Of a stretch of DNA of 8,300 nucleotides, positions 5,864-8,300 are shown in pieces. The DNA is from Alphaproteobacteria bacterium MarineAlpha3_Bin4 (GTDB taxonomy: Bacteria > Pseudomonadota > Alphaproteobacteria > Rhodospirillales > Casp-alpha2). The translations under genes and the position numbers were made by a program. Under the pieces are notes generated by a model. The model was not told the DNA's origin, searched no databases, and saw only the letters and a program-made list of their open reading frames with translations. The stretch lies in assembly GCA_002938045.1 (NCBI GenBank), contig PTLJ01000054.1, positions 1 through 8,300 of the forward strand, written 5' to 3'. Within the stretch, counting starts at the first letter, position 1. Each line of letters begins with the position of its first letter.

Positions 5864-6697
5864 ATGGCAAACAGAATTCGCGAACTGAGGAAACAAATAG
5901 GTCTGAACCAGAACGCGTTGGCTGAACGGATCGGCACCACCAGCCAACAAGTGTCGCATCTCGAAACTGGCCGCCGTAGGCTGACACAGGCCTGGATGGA
6001 ACGCCTCGCCGCCGGCCTCGATTGCGAACCGGCAGCGTTGTTCGGTCCCGCCGATGAACTCCCGCCAACGCGGCCGTTGCCGCCAGGAAACCCGACCATG
6101 CGCACCGCAAGCATCGAGCGCCGTACCAAAGAGACGCAAATCCGCGTTGCTGTCAACATCGATGGCGCCGGCGAATTTATGGTCAAAACAGGTATCGGTT
6201 TTCTCGATCACATGCTGGAGCAACTGTCACGCCATAGCCTGATTAATCTTGACATCGAGGCCAAGGGCGACCTGCACATTGATTACCACCACACGACCGA
6301 GGACACCGGCATAGTCATCGGCAAAGCGGTCAAGAAAGCACTCGGCGACCTCAGCGGCATCACCCGCTACGGCTCCGCGTTAATCCCAATGGACGAGACC
6401 CTAAGCCGGGTGTCGCTCGACATCTCCGGCCGGCCGTATCTGATCTGGCGGGTCGATTTCTCTCGCCCGAAGCTTGGCGAAATGGATACAGAACTTTTCA
6501 AGGAGTGGTTCCAAGCTTTTTCTCAGGCGGCCGAGATTACCCTTCATGTCGACAACCTGTACGGCCAGAACAACCATCACATTGTCGAATCCTGTTATAA
6601 GGGCCTGGCACGGGCGCTCCGCCAGGCGGTTCAAATCGATTCACGCAAGACCGACGCTGTGCCCTCGACTAAGGGCGTCCTCAGCGGCTCTCTTTGA
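5864..6697 (+). CDS. hisB: XRE helix-turn-helix domain fused to imidazoleglycerol-phosphate dehydratase (HisB)
   Basis: One open frame of 277 residues encodes two domains. Residues 3-57 are an XRE helix-turn-helix: Ile-Arg-Glu-Leu-Arg-Lys-Gln, Leu-Ala-Glu-Arg-Ile-Gly, then Ser-Gln-Gln-Val-Ser-His-Leu-Glu-Thr-Gly-Arg-Arg. A proline-rich linker (61-78) follows. From Met79 there is a complete dehydratase of 199 residues, the normal HisB length, which converts imidazoleglycerol phosphate to imidazoleacetol phosphate in histidine synthesis. Its metal and active-site blocks are intact: His-Met-Leu-Glu-Gln (116-120), Asp-Tyr-His-His-Thr-Thr-Glu-Asp-Thr-Gly (140-149) and Asn-Asn-His-His-Ile-Val-Glu-Ser (236-243). 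The 5864 ATG has no Shine-Dalgarno sequence, and a TTG at 5849 lies inside the palindrome. Ordinary HisB proteins start at Met79, where there is a good internal ribosome site. The gene could therefore make a fusion, plain HisB, or both. It differs from the known HisN-HisB bifunctional enzyme of enterobacteria. HisB function is near certain; use of the upstream start is less so. Confidence 0.85.
   Translation: MANRIRELRKQIGLNQNALAERIGTTSQQVSHLETGRRRLTQAWMERLAAGLDCEPAALFGPADELPPTRPLPPGNPTMRTASIERRTKETQIRVAVNIDGAGEFMVKTGIGFLDHMLEQLSRHSLINLDIEAKGDLHIDYHHTTEDTGIVIGKAVKKALGDLSGITRYGSALIPMDETLSRVSLDISGRPYLIWRVDFSRPKLGEMDTELFKEWFQAFSQAAEITLHVDNLYGQNNHHIVESCYKGLARALRQAVQIDSRKTDAVPSTKGVLSGSL
6085..6100 (+). 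promoter_or_regulatory. internal ribosome binding site and start for stand-alone HisB
   Basis: AGGAAA (6085-6090) lies nine bases (counted from the end of AGGA) before an in-frame ATG at 6098. The protein from that ATG begins Met-Arg-Thr-Ala-Ser-Ile-Glu-Arg, as ordinary alphaproteobacterial HisB does. This is a better initiation site than the ATG at 5864. It would give a 199-residue enzyme without the DNA-binding domain. Confidence 0.6.
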
Positions 6698-6752
6698 GCG
6701 GAGGGTTACGCTGCTGCCGGTCGGTTGCCGATCAAGCCGAGTTGCTAGGAAT

Positions 6753-7145
6753 ATGCGCATATTCACCGTCCATCTCCGCCGCCATGGACTCGATCCCGAC
6801 CATGACCTAATCGTTGTCAAGGAAGGGTTCTCGTGGCCGGCGTTCTTTCTGACTGGTTTCTGGGCGCTGTACCAACGATTGTGGCTAGCGGCAGCGTTGA
6901 TGTTCGCCGTCGCGACCGCGATCAACGTCGTTGCCTTCGTGCTCGGTGTTGACCGTCTGAGCTTGGTGGTTTTGCAACTCGCCTTTGCAGGCACCATCGG
7001 CTTCATCGCCAACGACCTCAAGCGCGGCAAACTGGCGCGCATGGGATTCGCTTGGGCCGGTATTGCCACTGGGATCGACCCGGAGGACGCCGTCGGATAC
7101 TTCCTCGAACGTGAGCCCGATTTGGCCCGGGCCCTGGGTGCATGA
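6753..7145 (+). CDS. DUF2628 membrane protein in the his operon
   Basis: This 130-residue protein of unknown function begins Met-Arg-Ile-Phe-Thr-Val-His. Two or three hydrophobic segments follow Ser-Trp-Pro-Ala-Phe-Phe-Leu-Thr-Gly-Phe-Trp-Ala-Leu (about 28-40), at about 43-65 and 67-85, so it is probably an inner-membrane protein. The Phe-Ser-Trp-Pro-Ala-Phe-Phe segment and the short size match DUF2628. The tail (about 88-130) is soluble and ends in Asp/Glu-rich sequence. The start at 6753 has AGGA (6747-6750) only two bases away, closer than ideal, but upstream sequence in this frame overlaps hisB and is not protein-like. It lies 55 bases after hisB, and its stop overlaps the hisH start in an ATGA. 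Genes of this family commonly sit between hisB and hisH in alphaproteobacteria as I recall, yet no histidine-pathway role is known to me. Confidence 0.82.
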   Translation: MRIFTVHLRRHGLDPDHDLIVVKEGFSWPAFFLTGFWALYQRLWLAAALMFAVATAINVVAFVLGVDRLSLVVLQLAFAGTIGFIANDLKRGKLARMGFAWAGIATGIDPEDAVGYFLEREPDLARALGA

Positions 7146-7777
7146 AGATTGCCATCATCGATTGCGGGTCCGGCAATCTGCGCTCAGCGGCGAAAGCGTT
7201 CGAGCGCGCCGCGGCCGGGGGCGGTGAGGTGCGGGTGACGGGCGAACCCCTAGATCTCAAGCGCGCGACGCACATCGTGCTTCCCGGGGTCGGAGCTTTC
7301 GCCGATTGCCGCTCCAGCGTCGCTACCGTTCCAGGCATGGCCGAGGCCCTAGAAGCAGCGGTAATCTCAGAGGCGAAGCCGTTCCTCGGCATCTGCGTCG
7401 GCATGCAGCTTATGGCTGACCGCGGCCTGGAGCACGAAACAACAGAGGGCTTCGGTTGGATCAGCGGCGAAGTACACCGTATAACACCCTCCGATTCCAC
7501 TTTAAAGATACCCCATATCGGCTGGAATAACTTACATATTTTAGCTACGGAGCATCCCCTATTCGCTGATATTCGGGAAGGTGCTCATGCTTATTTCGTC
7601 CATTCATACGGATTTGAGTGCACTGCCGCCGCGAACCGGCTGGCGACAGCTGATTACGGCGGCTCAGTGACCGCGGCGATTGGTCGCGACAACATGGTTG
7701 GCACCCAGTTTCACCCAGAAAAGAGCCAATCCGTGGGCCTGCGGCTAATCGCCAACTTCCTCAAATGGCGGCCGTAG
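7142..7777 (+). CDS. hisH: HisH, glutamine amidotransferase subunit of imidazole glycerol phosphate synthase
   Basis: This 211-residue class I glutamine amidotransferase releases ammonia from glutamine and passes it to HisF, which makes imidazole glycerol phosphate and AICAR. The nucleophile is Cys85 in Gly-Ile-Cys-Val-Gly-Met-Gln. His191 and Glu193 in Phe-His-Pro-Glu-Lys-Ser complete the triad, and Pro-Gly-Val-Gly-Ala-Phe (48-53) is the oxyanion-region motif. The N-terminus Ile-Ala-Ile-Ile-Asp-Cys-Gly-Ser-Gly-Asn-Leu is typical. The start overlaps the DUF2628 stop, so translation is coupled. One oddity is a stretch of about 120 bases (7501-7620) with only about 42% G+C and many A/T-ending codons, inside an otherwise GC-rich gene; the protein motifs remain intact across it. 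Confidence 0.97.
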   Translation: MKIAIIDCGSGNLRSAAKAFERAAAGGGEVRVTGEPLDLKRATHIVLPGVGAFADCRSSVATVPGMAEALEAAVISEAKPFLGICVGMQLMADRGLEHETTEGFGWISGEVHRITPSDSTLKIPHIGWNNLHILATEHPLFADIREGAHAYFVHSYGFECTAAANRLATADYGGSVTAAIGRDNMVGTQFHPEKSQSVGLRLIANFLKWRP

Positions 7778-7784
7778 CGAGCAT

Positions 7785-7790
7785 GGAAGG
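7785..7790 (+). promoter_or_regulatory. ribosome binding site of hisA
   Basis: GGAAGG lies nine bases before the ATG at 7800 and decides the start. A nearer ATG at 7795 is followed after one codon by TGA and cannot be used. Confidence 0.65.
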
Positions 7791-7799
7791 CTGGATGCG

Positions 7800-8300
7800 A
7801 TGATCTTTTTCCCCGCCATAGACCTCAAGGATGGCCAGTGCGTGCGCCTTTTGCAGGGCGACATGAAACACGCTACGATATACAGCTGCGACCCGGCCGG
7901 ACAGGCGAGGCAGTTCATGCAATGTGGCTGTGAATGGCTGCATGTGGTTGATTTGAATGGTGCTTTTGAAGGCCGACCGGTTAACGGCGGAGCCGTCGAC
8001 GGAATCTTGACTGCGACCGACATGCCTGTGCAATTGGGCGGTGGCATCCGCGATCTAGCGACGGCTGCCAACTGGCTCGAACGCGGCGTGCGGCGCGTTA
8101 TCCTCGGCACCGCTGCCGTCCGTGATCCAGATTTCGTCCACGATGCCTGCCGACAGTTCACGGGCCAGGTGGCACTCGGTATCGATGCACGGGCCGGCCG
8201 CGTCGCCGTCGAGGGCTGGACCGAAGCCTCTGAAATGACGGCGCTGGAAGTTGCCCAACGCTTCGAAGACGCCGGCGCGGCGGCGATAGTCTATACCGAC
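7800..8300 (+). CDS. hisA: HisA, phosphoribosylformimino-5-aminoimidazole carboxamide ribotide isomerase (3' truncated)
   Basis: The frame is open from the ATG at 7800 to the window edge, giving 167 residues of a protein usually near 240. HisA is a (beta/alpha)8-barrel enzyme that isomerises ProFAR to PRFAR, the substrate of HisH-HisF. The N-terminus Phe-Phe-Pro-Ala-Ile-Asp-Leu-Lys-Asp-Gly carries the catalytic Asp8. Further blocks are Leu-His-Val-Val-Asp-Leu-Asn-Gly-Ala (47-55), the phosphate-binding Gln-Leu-Gly-Gly-Gly-Ile-Arg (78-84), Ile-Leu-Gly-Thr-Ala-Ala-Val (101-107) and Leu-Gly-Ile-Asp129-Ala-Arg, which holds the second catalytic Asp. HisF would normally resemble it, but the Asp-Leu-Lys-Asp-Gly start and the position after hisH support HisA. 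The gap from hisH is 22 bases. hisF is expected just beyond the window. Confidence 0.97.
   Translation, partial: MIFFPAIDLKDGQCVRLLQGDMKHATIYSCDPAGQARQFMQCGCEWLHVVDLNGAFEGRPVNGGAVDGILTATDMPVQLGGGIRDLATAANWLERGVRRVILGTAAVRDPDFVHDACRQFTGQVALGIDARAGRVAVEGWTEASEMTALEVAQRFEDAGAAAIVYTD

Noticed and set aside
6474..6752. Upstream extension of the DUF2628 gene into hisB
   Set aside because: The extra 93 residues are the +1 frame of conserved hisB and unlike DUF2628 proteins, which begin at the Met encoded at 6753.
1..8300. Mobile element, CRISPR, phage defence or tRNA genes
   Set aside because: All coding space is taken by recognisable housekeeping or metabolic genes, and I found no terminal repeats, spaced repeats, transposase motifs or tRNA-like cloverleaf.

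Overview
The window is ordinary-density alphaproteobacterial chromosome, moderately GC-rich. The gene order hslU-hslV, then divergently hisB, a DUF2628 gene, hisH and hisA, with an Smr gene and a small XRE gene converging on hslU, is a layout I associate with Rhodospirillales and relatives. The HslV propeptide with an internal Trp-His-Gly-Thr-Thr processing site also fits Alphaproteobacteria. This lineage call rests on recalled synteny and protein appearance, not on a search. I see no tRNA, rRNA, CRISPR array, insertion sequence or phage gene.

Region 1 (1-3692, + strand) is one tightly packed transcription unit. It holds the end of lutA, then lutB, lutC, an Smr-domain gene and a small XRE regulator. 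After lutA, the genes are 13 bases apart or overlap by 29, 17 and 4 bases. LutABC oxidises L-lactate to pyruvate through iron-sulfur proteins. The coupling to a nuclease-type Smr gene and an XRE regulator is the unusual part.

Region 2 (3741-5605, - strand) is hslVU, the two-component ATP-dependent protease. The genes overlap by 4 bases, and the unit converges on the XRE gene across a 48-base gap holding a small GC hairpin.

Region 3 (5606-5863) is the divergent intergenic region. It holds a candidate hslV promoter and, on the his side, an AT-rich stretch with repeated GTTTAATT / TGTTTA half-sites, including the perfect palindrome TAAACAATTTGTTTA just before the his start codon.

Region 4 (5864-8300, + strand) is a histidine biosynthesis operon: hisB, a DUF2628 membrane protein gene, hisH and the first 167 codons of hisA. 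HisB carries an in-frame N-terminal XRE helix-turn-helix domain of about 78 residues, joined by a proline-rich linker to a complete dehydratase. A second start with a good ribosome binding site lies exactly where ordinary HisB begins. The fusion, together with the half-site array next to its start, suggests a histidine enzyme that binds DNA and may control its own operon. This is the best candidate in the window for something not previously described.
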